This document shows, in pieces, positions 12,978 to 25,367 of a DNA stretch of 64,000 nucleotides. The notes under the pieces were generated by a model, which did not search any database, had not been told where the DNA came from, and saw only the letters and a program-made list of their open reading frames with translations. How positions within the stretch are numbered: the stretch's first letter is position 1; each line of letters opens with the position of its first letter. The stretch lies in NCBI GenBank assembly GCA_030734395.1, contig JAUZTG010000041.1, forward strand, positions 2,356,001-2,420,000, written 5' to 3'. This DNA comes from Sarocladium kiliense. Its lineage: Eukaryota > Ascomycota > Sordariomycetes > Hypocreales > Sarocladiaceae. The position numbers and the translations under genes were made by a program.

Positions 12978-15900
12978 AGAAGGAGAGAAGAGATTACGGT
13001 ATCGTCGATACTATGGATATGCCGTAAAAGAGCTTGTTTGAACAGTAGTATGGCATACGGGAGTCACAGTAAGTTAATGCTGCAACTCAACCACGAGACA
13101 AATGGTTAGCCCAATTGATCTCTCCGTAGAATGGCGATTTATTCAACGACCCAGATGCCGTGAGGGTGCTGATCCGTGACGAGCCAACAATCTGGGACAA
13201 AATGCCAGCGTCTGTAGATTCCCTTGTAGCAATTGAGCAAACAAAGGAAGAGCAGATTGACATAGGGTTGAAGCCCAGTATGAAGGAAGCGAGAGGATAG
13301 CAGCGGGGGTCCGCGGCGTCTGGGGTCGTTATAACGTAGTCGAGGACATGTGCATTGGTCGACGAGGGGGAGGAGGAAGTCGAGTCGAGTCGAAAACAGT
13401 CGGGCCAGGCGTCGGGAAGAAGAAGTGCTATGTGAATAGCAACAGCAGCAACAACGAATGACGAAAGGGAGGAGGAGGAAAGTTGAGTGCTGCTGTCCCT
13501 CCCGAGGCGAGGTTGAGGAGGAGGAGGGAAGAAGAAGAAGAGGGAGAGAGAAGGCCGAGCCGGAGGAAAGCAAGCACCTCAGTAAACTGGCTCTGGTGGT
13601 GGTGATAGGATGGTGGAGGCTGTAGCAGCGCAGCGAATGGGCGAGCTAGCAACAGGGGGGTGGGTGGGAGCGCCAGGGAGCGTGGGTGGGCTCTGGAGGG
13701 GGGTGGGCGTCGGTTGCTAGGCACCTGAGGTAGCACTGCAGCACTGCCAGCGCGGCTACCACTTCGACGAGTAAGCAGCTGTGAGCACGGTCGAGGTGAC
13801 GACCGGGGGTGGAGAGAAACGAACAGGCTCCTGAAACAGGTTGTCCTGGGGCGACGAAGGCATGAACTGGTCAAAAGCTTGGTGAAAGGCGATCAATGCC
13901 TTGGGAGAGAGGTAAGCAGGTGACAGGAAGAAGACCAGACGGCATATGTAAGAGAGAAGATGTGGGTGTGGAAGAGGTGTGGCAGAGCTTATAAGAATTC
14001 GCAGCCTTGTTTGCGTCAAAATAGGACCTGAAGGGATGGATGAATGTGGAGCCTTGCACAGGGAATCAAGTTTGTCCATTTTGCTTCTCTCTGACTGTGT
14101 CGTCGGATTCATGACCGTCCCCTGCTTCGTTGCCGTGCTGGGCTGGGCTGCACCTCAGCGCTTGTTCCCAGGGTGACTGACAGTGATGCTGCACAGTGAC
14201 ACCACTGCGTTGCGCTACAGTGGATACCTGCTAGCTCCTAACCACTGCCAGCTGATAGCTAGAACGACCAGCAGCACGGTGCGCGCGAGGCCTACAGTGG
14301 GCTGTTGGACCACTAACCGTGTGGGGGCAGGGAGGGAAGAATAGCCCAGGCCCTCTCACTAATCTCACCGCAATAAGCGCTGGCAACTATGGTGCTGTGC
14401 TATTCTCTCTCCCTTCAGTTCAGGTCGGTCAGGTCGGTGTCAATTCACACCCATGTCCGGAGTAGCAGGCTGATGCTACTGTGCTATCCCTAACTTTCAC
14501 AACGTCCTGCGCCTGTTACATCATCGCCAGCCCTAGGAGGGTGTGCGACTGAGTATGAATGAGGGCATTCACATAGCTGCACAAAAATCCCACGCAGATA
14601 TGCTGGCCGATGGGCCTCAATCTCGCCCGATTCCAACGCCTTTCCACTGGTCTCGGTCTCGTGCCGCTGAGACATGCGACTGGCATTTGGTGCCTGGCGG
14701 CCATCGCCATCGTGCATCGACATCCTGTGTGGCACGCGCGACTCAAACGGCAATAAAGGTAAAGAATGGTGTCCCGTCTTCAGGCGTCAGTTGTCTCGCA
14801 CTTCTTCACTCAAATCTCGCGGCGCCTCCCTTTCCCACTTTCTAATCGTCACTCCTAATTTCCTATCCGTCAACGCCTTGCTTTTTCTCCCTTTCGTCAA
14901 CCGACCAGCCGGTCCCGTGTCCCCGGGTTTCCCTTGCGTCGGCGAGGCTGTAATAGCGCGCAGTCCAGCACCATGGAGCCACTTGTCCTGCAGTAGTTCT
15001 TCCTCCGTCCAAGCTTTTCCAGTTTCTTTTGGGTGCTCTGCCCTGCTTCTGCGTCTCTCTCTTTGGCCAAAAAGGGCATGCGACTTCGCTCGATTCAGGT
15101 TTTTGTTATGGTACCTGTCAATAATAGCGCCCATAAGAGATCTCATCACCTGTAGAGTCGCGATCATGACGTCTATTCTAGGACGAGACGACGTCAAAGC
15201 TTTTCGTGATATTCACAAGTCAACAATCGCGTTGAGCAGGTCGCAACTACTCGTCGGAACCATTGACGACACTGTCGCAGGGCCCCCAGCTATCAAAATT
15301 CAATGGCACGTCAAATGATTCCAATGGCTCCATTCAGCCTCACCAGTCCTGCCCAGCAACGGCCTCCTGACTCGGCGTCCCAAGTTTCGACCCCCAGCAG
15401 CTTCTCACCATCCCATTTTCCCGCACTTGTTACAGAATTGATTAATGCCGATGTTCTATTCCTCCATAATCTGCAAATCTCAAACCAAACGCCCAATGCA
15501 GAAGAATGAACGAAATCTGACAGGGCTCAGTGCACAGAAGCTCCCATCATCCAGCTCACAACAATCAGGGTCTTTCGGTGAGACAGGCCCCCATGGCAGT
15601 GGACACCTACGGGACTGGAGCTTCTCCCTCGGCTGGATCTCGCGAGAGTGAACCTGGGCAATAAGACAGGTGAATAGCTTCCCGAGATTGGCGTGTTGCA
15701 TCATTGCGTAGCGCCTGGCTGTTGCAAGCTCGGACCCTGGACGAAACTGTTGGTCGCCTTCTGCGTCTGCACAAATGATGTCTTCGGGTAGCTATTCGTC
15801 GAAGTCCGTGCATCTCTGTGCTGCAGTGAAACCCGTTCGTCGCTTAACGTGGGCGGATCAAGCTTCAGCAGCTTCTCGTACGGATAGTATAGGAGTTGGC

Positions 15901-18900
15901 GCTTGCCATTGTTCAATCCACTCGGCATGGATCAAAATGCTCAAACTCAATTGCAGTCAGCTTCCAACGGCGCCGCCGCCCCGAGTCTAGAAGCTCACTC
16001 TCGCCTCAACCCGCCTTATCTCTTCGGGTCTCACCTCGCCAAGGTTGCCGTGAGACGCCTTCCGCCCATCCTACTTACTCCCTCGTTCCTTGCACCAGCG
16101 ACTCAACGCTGTTCTTGCTTGCCGCCGCTGCCCCTCCACGTGCGACGCGGCTCAGGAGGAATGCAACGCTCTGAGACCACCCGCTGACCTTCATTTCCAG
16201 ATCTGGAAGAACCCCAGGGCCCAGGAGCTGGGGGGCTGCAAGACGAACTGTACAGCACAGCAAGCGACATTGTTGGCTCGAGTGGATTTTGCCTCTCGGA
16301 CATGTTTCCTCCCTGCCTTTCAAAGTCTCCATCTCCGACGCCGTTTTGACGAGCCGTTGGTCCCTAGTCGACCCATTACGGGAGCACCTTTCAGTAGATC
16401 CATCTCACCTTTTTTTTTTCTTTGCTTCGTCCCAGTGCGTTGCCCGGGGAGAGGCTCCATCATAAAGCTTCAGGGATCTGCACTCTAAAGAACCGATATG
16501 GTGCAAGTGCACCAGGCCAAGCCCGCGCGAAGCAAACAAAGCAAACAACTCAATTGGTCTTTGATGGGGACACCATTGGTTCCATGGCAGCTGACGGACG
16601 GGCTTCCGTCTCAGGTAGGTAAGGCAAAGATGGTAGCCTCCGAACACCTTTCATTGCACCCCGCATGCGATAGTTCGGCGACTGGAGCAACATTGCGTTG
16701 CGTCTTGCATTCTAAGCTACCGGCTCCTGCACTTGCTGTTGATCGCAATGCCTTTCTCCATTCTGGCTCTTCTGTAGGACGCACATGATCTATGCGACTA
16801 CACACAGTTAATGCCTTTGATTTGCTGTCAGCCGCCGTCGCAGGAAGACCCTGGTCCCTGGTCAATGGCTGAGTCCGTGCTGAGTGAGGCATCTTCTTTC
16901 GCAAACACCCCGCTTGGAGTCTTGTCGTCGTAAGCTTGCTCACAAGGCCGAGGATAGCAGCATTCGAGCATGTTTCGGCTGTGCAGTCTCCGTCGTCGTC
17001 CGACTGAGCATCAGTGCAGAGACTCCAAGATCAATGAACGAGCCCTCCCTTGGTCTGTGTGGTGATCATGCGGAGTGGAGATGAAACTGCCCGGTGGTTG
17101 TAGTGGCGGTGATGATTGTCACCCATTGTCTCGACTCCCGGCTCTGTGCTTTCTCTGGCGGGGTTTGCGAAGAGTCGAAAACTTTAGGCTGAGCCTTGCA
17201 TTGTGCTACCGATTATGCTACCGATGTCCTAATCGATGCATGTTGCATAATGGTCGAAGACACATCTGACTCTGTTGACTTAGGACATGCATTTCGTCTG
17301 GATCTCCACGGTGACCAGGATCAGCCTAGCCATCAGAGTCAAGCGCAACACTGTCTCTTGCGAAGGCCACATAGCTTCGCAATTGTCAGTTTAGTGTTGC
17401 CATCGGAGATTTGTCGCCCGGCATCTTCCCTTATTCTCCTCGTATCGTCCGAGGAGGGGGTTTAGCATTGGCATACCTCATACTCTGTACCTTTGGAGTC
17501 TAATTGTCGAAAAAGCAGGGTTTCGACGCGCTCAACAGCTGGAAGCTCGAACCAGCCCTGGGCACGCGACGTCCCATCGTCGATCCTTCGCCCAATACCC
17601 CGATCACCTCGCGCACACCATCTGCGCATCGGCATTATAACAACGTCATTCCCGCCGCTCAACCACTTGCAACACGCTCGAAACTGCAAGATCGTCATGC
17701 GGCGCTCTCTAAGTTTGCATTGCCCGGGAAGATGGCACGGTGGTGATGCAACCCATGCCTGATCTTGCAGGCCCAGGCGCGTTGCAAAGCGCGAACATCT
17801 CGATGCTCTGCCTTTTCTTTGTTTACTTTGTCTGGATTTTCTTCCGCTCGGAGCTAACTGCGGCAACCTGCCCAGCCGAGAGGATTCGCTGGCAACCCAT
17901 GGTAATCATCAGCGAGCGATTTTCTCAGGGAGCAGTTCGTGGCAGATTGGAATCCGTCACCTGTCCAGAATCGAGCTGAACGAAAGCAGACTTCTGACAC
18001 CTCACTGGTCGGAGACCCCGAGAGCTATCAGCACTCGCGCGCCTCCCTCTCGAACCCTGGGCGGTCCACTCACACCACAGCCACGAGCCAGCCGTTCTCC
18101 CAAGCCCACGACGAAGGGGAGAATGTTGCTGGCTCAGTACTTGATTGCTAGTCAAGCACGTTAGTAGTTCCAGTAGAAAATAGCTGGTGTGGTCTATCTT
18201 GCGGGCTTCACATGCACCTTAACATCCATGTACCCTACTAACAATCTTCTCCTCTTCATGGCGTCGGCCGCTGCGCCCGGTGTCGGCTGATCAATGCTGA
18301 CGGCTAGAACAAAGTGCCTTTATGTGAGGGGTAACAATGGAAAGGAACTTAGTGCTGATGACCTGAGGCGCCCTTTGTTTCGTGACTTCACACCGCCTCG
18401 AAGGGCTGACGATATGCGATGCGGATTGTCTTGATGCAAGGCGGCTTCTTCGACTTTGAAGTAAGCGCGGGGAAGGCTCGTAAGAGCAGAAATAAACACA
18501 AATGCTGGAAAGTAAACAAATCGCTGACGCGACCGCGTTGTCAGCTTTACGCGAAGTCACGTGATTTGTTGACCCCATCCACCGACCCATGGGTTGATTA
18601 ACAGAGATCGACAGGTACAGTCGATAAGGTATTGCTGATCAATAAATGATGTGCGTGAGGGTACTTCGTATAACAGTATTGTTTCGGACACACTGCTATT
18701 GATAGTCGACAGCTTTCCCTTTAGTCTTCTGTCCAGTAATCGTGAAATTAGGAGAGAGAGGATGGTGCTGATACAGTACATAACGATGCTTCGCAAGTGC
18801 GTGAACCCATGTTCTCAACGCACAGCTTCGGAAAGACGATGGAAAGATATACGCGGATCTACCAACACAGATGGGCAATGAGGGAATTGGTTCCGCCTGA

Positions 18901-19220
18901 GAATCTTGCTGACAATATCATAGCCGGCAGATGAGTAGATAATTGTTGTGTCCCAAATCACTGTCCACGCACCATATAGGGTAAGCAGTCCCAATGCGGA
19001 AAGTGGCATGTGGGCGGTGAGCTTCTTAGTTGGCAGAAAAAGAGTCCAACGTTTTTTTGCGATCCTTATCGCCGATACAGTATGCAGAGGAGCTTAGCAG
19101 CTTCATGGCCCGTAGTCGCATCACTCTTCCAATTTTTGAATTGGATAGTCCTGTACCCAATCTTCCACATACCTCGACATCCCATACGATCGTGATTACT
19201 ACAATCGCTGGGAACACGCA
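12978..19220. other. 6.2-kb gene-poor region between CDC25 and POL5
   Basis: This is the longest stretch without a supported gene. The left end (about 13340-13900), read on the minus strand, is strongly C/T-rich and looks like a long leader of CDC25. A similar plus-strand C/T-rich tract lies at about 14810-14915. Several open frames of 60-210 codons occur on both strands, but none shows a recognisable domain or a convincing exon chain. Short stretches near 15928-16050 and 16500-16620 read somewhat like protein without joining to a gene. A CACGTG site lies at about 18557. I found no terminal inverted repeats, transposase, tRNA or AT-rich mutated block. A non-coding transcript or an unrecognised, fast-evolving gene cannot be excluded. 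Confidence 0.55.
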
Positions 19221-22200
19221 ATGGGCAAGAATAAGAAGCGTGCCGCCCCGGCGGCTGACCAGCCGGCACCCAAGAAAGCCAAAACCACCCCATCGATTTC
19301 AGACATTCCTATAGGACCTTTCGTCGAAGCCCCTTCGAAAGAGGAGCGCAAGCGCGAAGGAGAACTCTACGATCTTCTGAGCAGCATTGACGAGAACGAC
19401 CGAAAAGCGGCATCCGACCGAATAGTCTCGACACTACTCGGCGCAGATGGCGAGGAAGGCGCCCCGGAGCCGGTGCTCGAGCGTCATGTCTGCAAGAGGC
19501 TGATACGAGGCCTCGCAAGCAGTCGCAAGGCTGCTCGTGTGGGATTCAGTTTGGCTTTGACAGAGATTCTCCAGCAACTCTTTGGACCCAAGAACTTGGC
19601 CGAGTCGACTTACCCGGGGTTGACATTCGAGAAGCTTTGGGATGTATATCTGGAGAGCACGGCACCTATCGGAGGCGTGGCTGCACAAGAGGAGCGAGAC
19701 CATGCATTTGGAAGACTGTTCGGCATGTATGCATTTGTTCGCAGCACAGCTCTGTTCAACGAGCCTTCAAGATGGGAGCCTGCCCTGGATATCCTGCTGG
19801 AATTGGGCCAGGAGAAGGCTTGGATGAGGTCGCAATGCGGCTTTACTATCGTGGAGGCCATGCGACAGATGGACAAAGACTTGACAAAGTCTACACTGAA
19901 GCGGATAGCCGAGAAGGGGCAGGCGAAGACACCAGAGGGTGTCGCCATATGGCTCGCTGCTTCGAGCCGCTTCCCGGCTCTCAAGGTTCAGCCATGGGGC
20001 CATCCGCTGGCCAACGAGTCGTTGGCAACGTTAACAGCAGTCCTCAAGGAGAGCTATAATCTCGCGAAAGAAGAGGGGGAGGAGGCTCAGGCGAACAAGC
20101 AGGCCGGCTGGACACGGGATCCTCATTTCGTTTGGGACCTAATCCTTCGGTACTACGGATTGGATGAGCTAGCCTCTGTCGCCGACTTTGAACGATTCTG
20201 GACAACGGTTGTTGATGGTAAGAATGTTTTGCCTAACCCCTTGATGATGCTGTGACTGACATCATCTCAGGTGGTTTTTTCTCCAAGAAGGCGAGCGACG
20301 GTCAGAAGTTCAGCGGTTTCATGATCTTCCAGAAGATGCTCGCAGGTTTCGCCGCCAGCAGCGAGTCGCTCGCTAGCGACAAGCTTCAATGTCTCTTCAG
20401 CAAGAACATGCTCGATTGCCTCATGAACCAAGCCTCCCAATCAGATCGGTTTGTCTATCGTGCAGCAATACATACCCTAAAGTCCGTCGAGAACGTCACC
20501 TCATCAAAACCTCATATCTTGCCGAACGTGCTGCGGCGCCTCCTAAGTTCGCACGGCGCGTATAACTTCGACATTCGCACAAAGACCAAAACCGTCGACA
20601 AGCTCCTGCGACTGATCGGAAATGGTAATGAGAAGTCAGTGCTTCAGGCCGTTCGGGAACCGCTGGTGCATCTCAAGAGTATCAAGCCCGCAGCCGATGG
20701 CAAGAAGAACAGCGAAGCAGAGCAGATGATTAGGGCATTCATTGAATACTTGACAAAGATCATCCATGCTCTGGTAGTCGACACATCAAGCGAGTTGGAT
20801 GTCAAGAACTTCAAACAATCCGCCATTCTTGACTCCCTTAAAGATCTCGCAAATATTGCGAACTCTGAAAGCAAGCTTGTGCCGAGCGTATTGGTGTCGG
20901 ACACGCTGCGCGATCTGGCCAGAGAGCGCCTCGAAACCTCCTTAGGAAAGCTTGCCAAGTTCTGCGGGGAGTACAAGATCTTCTGTTGCGCCATTGAAGA
21001 ACTTGATCTCGGCACAGCGAAGCTGGATGATGAGTTGGCTGCAGCCAAGGAAGATGCTATGTCACGCATGAAGAAGCTTCTCAAGCAGAAGAGCTCGAAC
21101 GATGGGACACAGCAGTCACTTTCACAAGGCACGGCAATGCTGTACGCCGTTTCCATCTTCCGACTGTACAACGAGGATGCAGATGCAATGGAGGTTTTGA
21201 GCGACCTAGCCGAGCAAGCACCAGAGAAGGGTGCCGCCGGCGCCGAGAGCTCAGAATTCCTGGTTGAGATCCTCTTGTCTATGGTCACGCGCTCTTCATT
21301 GCTAATGCGTGAGATCTCACATCAAGTCTTCGGAGCTCTTAGTAGTCAGATCTCCGAAGAAGGATTGGATCTCCTCCTTGAGCCTCTCACTGCCCCCGAA
21401 AACATTCAGGGACAGAAGGAACTCTTCAACACAGAGGATGATGATGTGGTGGTGGACGGTGACGAGGAGGATGAGGAGGAGGACGACGATGTGGAAGTTG
21501 TTGACATAGAAGATGCGTCTGACGTGGAAATTGGCAGTGATACCCAATTCGTCAGCCTCAACGGGCAAGGTGAAGATGACGAAGATGATAGTGAATCGGA
21601 AAGTGAAGACGACGAAGACGAAGAAGCAACCGCTGCAGACAAAGAGATGCAGGAACTAGATGCGGCAATTGGCAACATCCTCAAGAGCCATCGCCTCGAC
21701 AAAGATGCTGACGCGGAATCCTCTGACAACGACGAGGACATGTCCGACTCAGAAATGCTCGCCCTCGACGAGAAGCTCACCGAAGTCTTCAAGCAACGCA
21801 CAAAAGCCCGCCCAGATTCGACAAAGGACAAGCGGCAAGCAAAGCGCACCGTCGTCGATTTCAAGAACCGGATTCTCGATCTCCTTGAGATCTACGTCCG
21901 CAACGAGGTCGGAAACCCGCTGGCTTTGAATCTGCTGCTGCCCCTGTTGCGTCTTATCCGCACGACGAAGGAAAAGCAGCTTGCTACGAGAGCCCATGGC
22001 GTAATTGCCGAGTTCAAGCGTGCAGGCAAGAAAGCTAAGGGTGGGAAGAAGGATAAAGAGAACGGAAACCATGTTGCTTCCAAGTCTGCTGCCGCATCTA
22101 AGGTGGATACGGAGAAGTTGATGGGGCTTCTTGCGGAGATTCATGAGGAGGCAAGGAAGGAAGCTGGCAACTCACATGTCACGGCAGCGAGTACAGCGGC

Positions 22201-22354
22201 GCTCAAGGTCGTGACGGCGATCATGGCGGCGGATAGGGAGATGCATGAGAGGATCATCGCGTTGTATTCGAAGACGTTGGCGGCGTGGCCGCATTGTAAG
22301 GGAAGAACACAGTTCCAGCATTACTGGAACAGCTGGGTGCCCCCGAAGGCGTAG
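19221..22354 (+). CDS. POL5: Pol5 / DNA polymerase phi family nucleolar protein (MYBBP1A-like)
   Basis: Despite its name, Pol5 is a nucleolar protein for rRNA synthesis and ribosome assembly, not a replicative polymerase. Exons are 19221-20217 and 20271-22354, with a 53-bp intron (20218-20270). The junction completes a glycine codon and reads VVDGGFFSKK. The product is 1,026 residues, close to the yeast protein. It begins with a basic patch, MGKNKKRAA, a likely nucleolar signal. Then comes the repeat-rich POL5 region with RLIRGLASSRKAARVGF and VWDLILRYYG. A very acidic Asp/Glu tract spans residues about 719-790. The C-terminal part is again helical, with FKNRILDLLEIYVRN. It converges on PRE10, 204 bp away. 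An imperfect palindrome, ccaatttttgaattgg (19129-19144), lies 77 bp upstream of the start. Confidence 0.9.
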
Positions 22355-22558
22355 ATGCATACCTAGACCGTTTGGGTTGAAGATGAGGGGTTGCCCAAGA
22401 CATGAGGTTCCCTGAATGGGCAGTGTGAGCCTTAACATGACACATTTTGATATATGGGAATTCGCATGGTGAAATACATTCCGGACATGACACAGTGATT
22501 CTATTGCCGTGCGTAATGGTACAAGCATATTTCCGCTCTTCTCTCCCATACGCTCTCT

Positions 22559-23592
22559 TTATTCCTCCATCTTGTCATCATCCTTCTTCTCATCCTCGTC
22601 ATCATCGTCAGACTCATCTTCTTCCTTGGCTAATCTCTCGGCCTCCTCTCGCAACTCCTTCGGCACCTCCATGTGCCTCCCCTTCGTCGGCCCACTCGCA
22701 TCGCTGATCCACGTCATCTCAAGCTCAAAGTCCTTGTCCTTGTTGTCCTTTTGCGCAATGTAGATGATCCTCGCCGCCTGCTTGACACCCTCCTCCAGCG
22801 TGATATTCCCCGCTGGAAGATCAAGCTTCTCAAGCTCTGCCTTGGCTGCCTGTCGTCCCTTGCCCGTGGCCGCACCGTAGTATCCCCAGTACTGTCCGCT
22901 GGGCTCGATCATGTAGAGGAATGGACCCCCGTGCTTTCCGGGGACCTTGCCACCAGCACCGACCTTGGGACCGGAGCCAACCTCGCCGTCAACCTTGTAC
23001 TCCTCAGAGGTGTCGACACCAGCGACAATGGCGGTGATGCCAAAGGGACGCACGGAGCCGTACATGGTGTAGGCCTGGAGGTAGCCGCCCATGCGGGAGG
23101 CGAGATCTGCGGTAGGAATCGGGGTCTTGAAGTTTTGGCGCCATGATTGGGCCTCGTCGCGAGCGCGGTCAACGAAGTGGCGGCCGTCGGGGATCATGCC
23201 TGAGTAGACCTAGGGATAGCATATCAGCCTTTTCCTCGCTCAAGCACACGACAGCAGGGTTCCGAGAGCCCTAGTTGTGGAACATACCGCGCCGATGTGG
23301 GAGTCAATGGATGCGATGCGCTTGTTGGCACCAGGTTTCAGCAGCTTCGAGGCGACGACCTTTTCGACAGCAAGGACGACGCCATCCTTGCACCGGATAC
23401 CGATGGAGGTACCACCATTCTCGACAGCCTTGACGGCGTACTCGACTTGGAAGTTGCGGCCGTCAGGAGAGAAGATGGAGTTGAGCAGGTCGTAACCTGT
23501 GCCGATGGACGTCTATGTGAATGATGGTCAGCCTGGGCCTCGAGGGAAGTGCGCACATGAGGGTGATGGAAGAGCCAGTTGCTACTCACCAT
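22559..23592 (-). CDS. PRE10: 20S proteasome subunit alpha 7 (Pre10 / PSMA3)
   Basis: Non-catalytic alpha-ring subunit of the 20S core particle. The exons are unusual. Exon 1 appears to be only the ATG, 23592-23590, directly followed by the donor gtgagt. Exon 2 is 23512-23288 and exon 3 is 23209-22559. The introns are 77 bp (23513-23589) and 78 bp (23210-23287). The product is 292 residues, beginning MTSIGTGYDLLNSIFSPDGR. It contains NFQVEYAVKAV and KPGANKRIASIDSHIG, and then the GMIPDGRHFVDRARDEA stretch typical of this subunit. It ends in an acidic tail, as alpha 7 subunits do. Reading on past the ATG without splicing does not give the subunit's N-terminus, which supports the split start. 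The gene converges on POL5. Confidence 0.93.
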
Positions 23593-25367
23593 GGTTGCTG
23601 TGAGTTCGCAAACTGTGCAATGTCTATTATCAGGAAGATTTCAAATCGGTAAGACGACAGTTTATGCGGGTTGGGGAAGGTGGATGGTGGTCGAGGCGGT
23701 GGAAGTGGTTTGGAGGGATGTTGGCTTTCGGAGCTTCAGGCAGCCTGAGAGCTGGCGTGTGCAGCAGCAGCGGCAGCACCGCAGGAGGAGCTAGAGCTGG
23801 CGCAAGGCTGGAGAGGTGAGTGTGGCTGGAGAGATGTGGCTGACCAGAGGTGTGGCTAGAGACGTGATCGCGCCGCATTGTGGCTGAGGATCTTGGTTGA
23901 GAGATGCAATGCGTCTTGATCGTGCGTCGGAAGTGGCTTGTCAAGTTGCATCGCTGCCGTCCCTCTTGATGGTGCATGCGGTCGGTGCCTTGCATTTCTG
24001 TCACTGTGCACATCCGCGAGGCCTGTGTTCTTTGACCCATGCGCGCGCCCGTCCGTCCTGTCGGAATACTTGGATAACGATTCACAGCCGGTTATCTACT
24101 ACGATACTGACCTATACTCTCTTTTCAGCATGTGCCTGTCCAGTCTTTTACCCAGCTCTTCTACCTGTGCATTTCCACCAACGCATCGCCCTCATTCAAG
24201 CTCTCAAGTCATCTGATCAGCCACCGCCCGTTTGATTACCCCCCGTCTCCGTCTCCTATTCGTGCTGGCTGGCCATTCACGTTGGGGCAGCTAACCACGC
24301 ATTCCCATGACCCGTGACCCTCGGCTGGGGTTAGACGAGACACTGACAGCTGTTGTCTTCTGTATGCGTCATAGGCGCCTTTTCACGGTAGAATGATACC
24401 TATTCCTGTTTTCGTGCCTACGGTATTCCTGCAACTTTCTCAGCTGCAGATTTGTTGAGGACGTTTTGAGCCTTCTCGCTCTCTGCTGCCGCTGTCACTT
24501 TCTTGTCTACTGTATTTCAACATCTCAAACTTCGTCTGTGAATCCAAGACACGAGATCAGCGTCGACCTGATCCCAGTCATACCTCCTTTTCTTTGCTTC
24601 ACCGCATCATCCATTTATTCGCACTGACCTCATCCACCCCTAACACCCCGCCATCACTCAACACCCTCCAGATCCATCCCGCCTTCAGTCCGTCCGTCCT
24701 CCCTCACGGCCCATCACTTTGTTCCTTTCATTCAAAGCACAGATCTTGGAGCTGTGCCTTTGTGGTTCAACCCTTTCTTCACCCGCAGCCTGCAGTGCAC
24801 CCGTCCGTCGCCTTCCCCGCTGCTGTGCATCTGCAAACCGGTCTCTTCATCCGGAAACCCCTCCATCATCTGTTACGTGCCACCCCCGATCATCCGAAAC
24901 ATCGTCGCATTGATTCCCTCTGACCTCTCTCCCTGCAACAAAGCCACTCGCCTACAGATCCTGTTCATTCTCGCCCTCTAGCATACAGCCAGTAGACCAG
25001 CTTTTCTTTGCTCGCAATACATTCTATTTCGCCCTTCTCCTGCACGGTCCCGCACCGGACAAAGGACCCCTCACGCCAGGCCCTGGCCTTTGCTACCCAA
25101 TCTCCAACCCGACCATCTGCATAGACGCACAACTTCCCGCGATTTCTTTCCAGGACACTTCTGCTATCTGCCTCCCTCATACCTCGTCATAAAGGTCAAT
25201 AATATCCAGATCTTTATCGGAAACTGGCGAACAGAAACGTGACTTTCTTGTGAAGTCGAATAACGCCGACGCACACACAGACATCCTTGCTTTTGCTGCC
25301 ATATTTTGAGGTAAATGGGTCACGTCTTGGTATATAGGATATGTACTGACTGCTCGATATCCAGACC
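23593..25367. promoter_or_regulatory. Divergent upstream region PRE10 / 25368 gene, with a leader intron
   Basis: The left few hundred bases serve PRE10, which reads left. From about 24100 the plus strand is C/T-rich and looks like a long leader for the gene at 25368. A good intron sits at 25311-25364, with donor gtaaat, a tactgac branch point and acceptor ccag. It ends three bases before the ATG, so the leader is probably spliced. I found no conserved reading frame and no copy of the yeast proteasome element GGTGGCAAA. Confidence 0.5.

Noticed and set aside
13139..14112. Three overlapping minus-strand frames of 118-148 codons
   Set aside because: Leu/Ser/Pro-rich translations of a C/T-rich leader, with no domain.
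14674..15318. 214-codon plus-strand frame
   Set aside because: Begins in C/T-rich DNA and shows no recognisable domain or splice partners.
18040..18065. Minus-strand GGTTCGA, like a tRNA B box
   Set aside because: The flanks do not pair into a T arm or acceptor stem, so it is not a tRNA.
20218..20255. Apparent premature end of POL5 at 20255
   Set aside because: It is read-through into a 53-bp intron; splicing restores a continuous Pol5 protein.
21406..21864. Poly-Ser minus-strand frame in POL5
   Set aside because: Reverse reading of the Asp/Glu tract of Pol5.
23593..23800. Possible yeast-type proteasome element upstream of PRE10
   Set aside because: No GGTGGCAAA or close variant was found here, nor in the RPT1 promoter.
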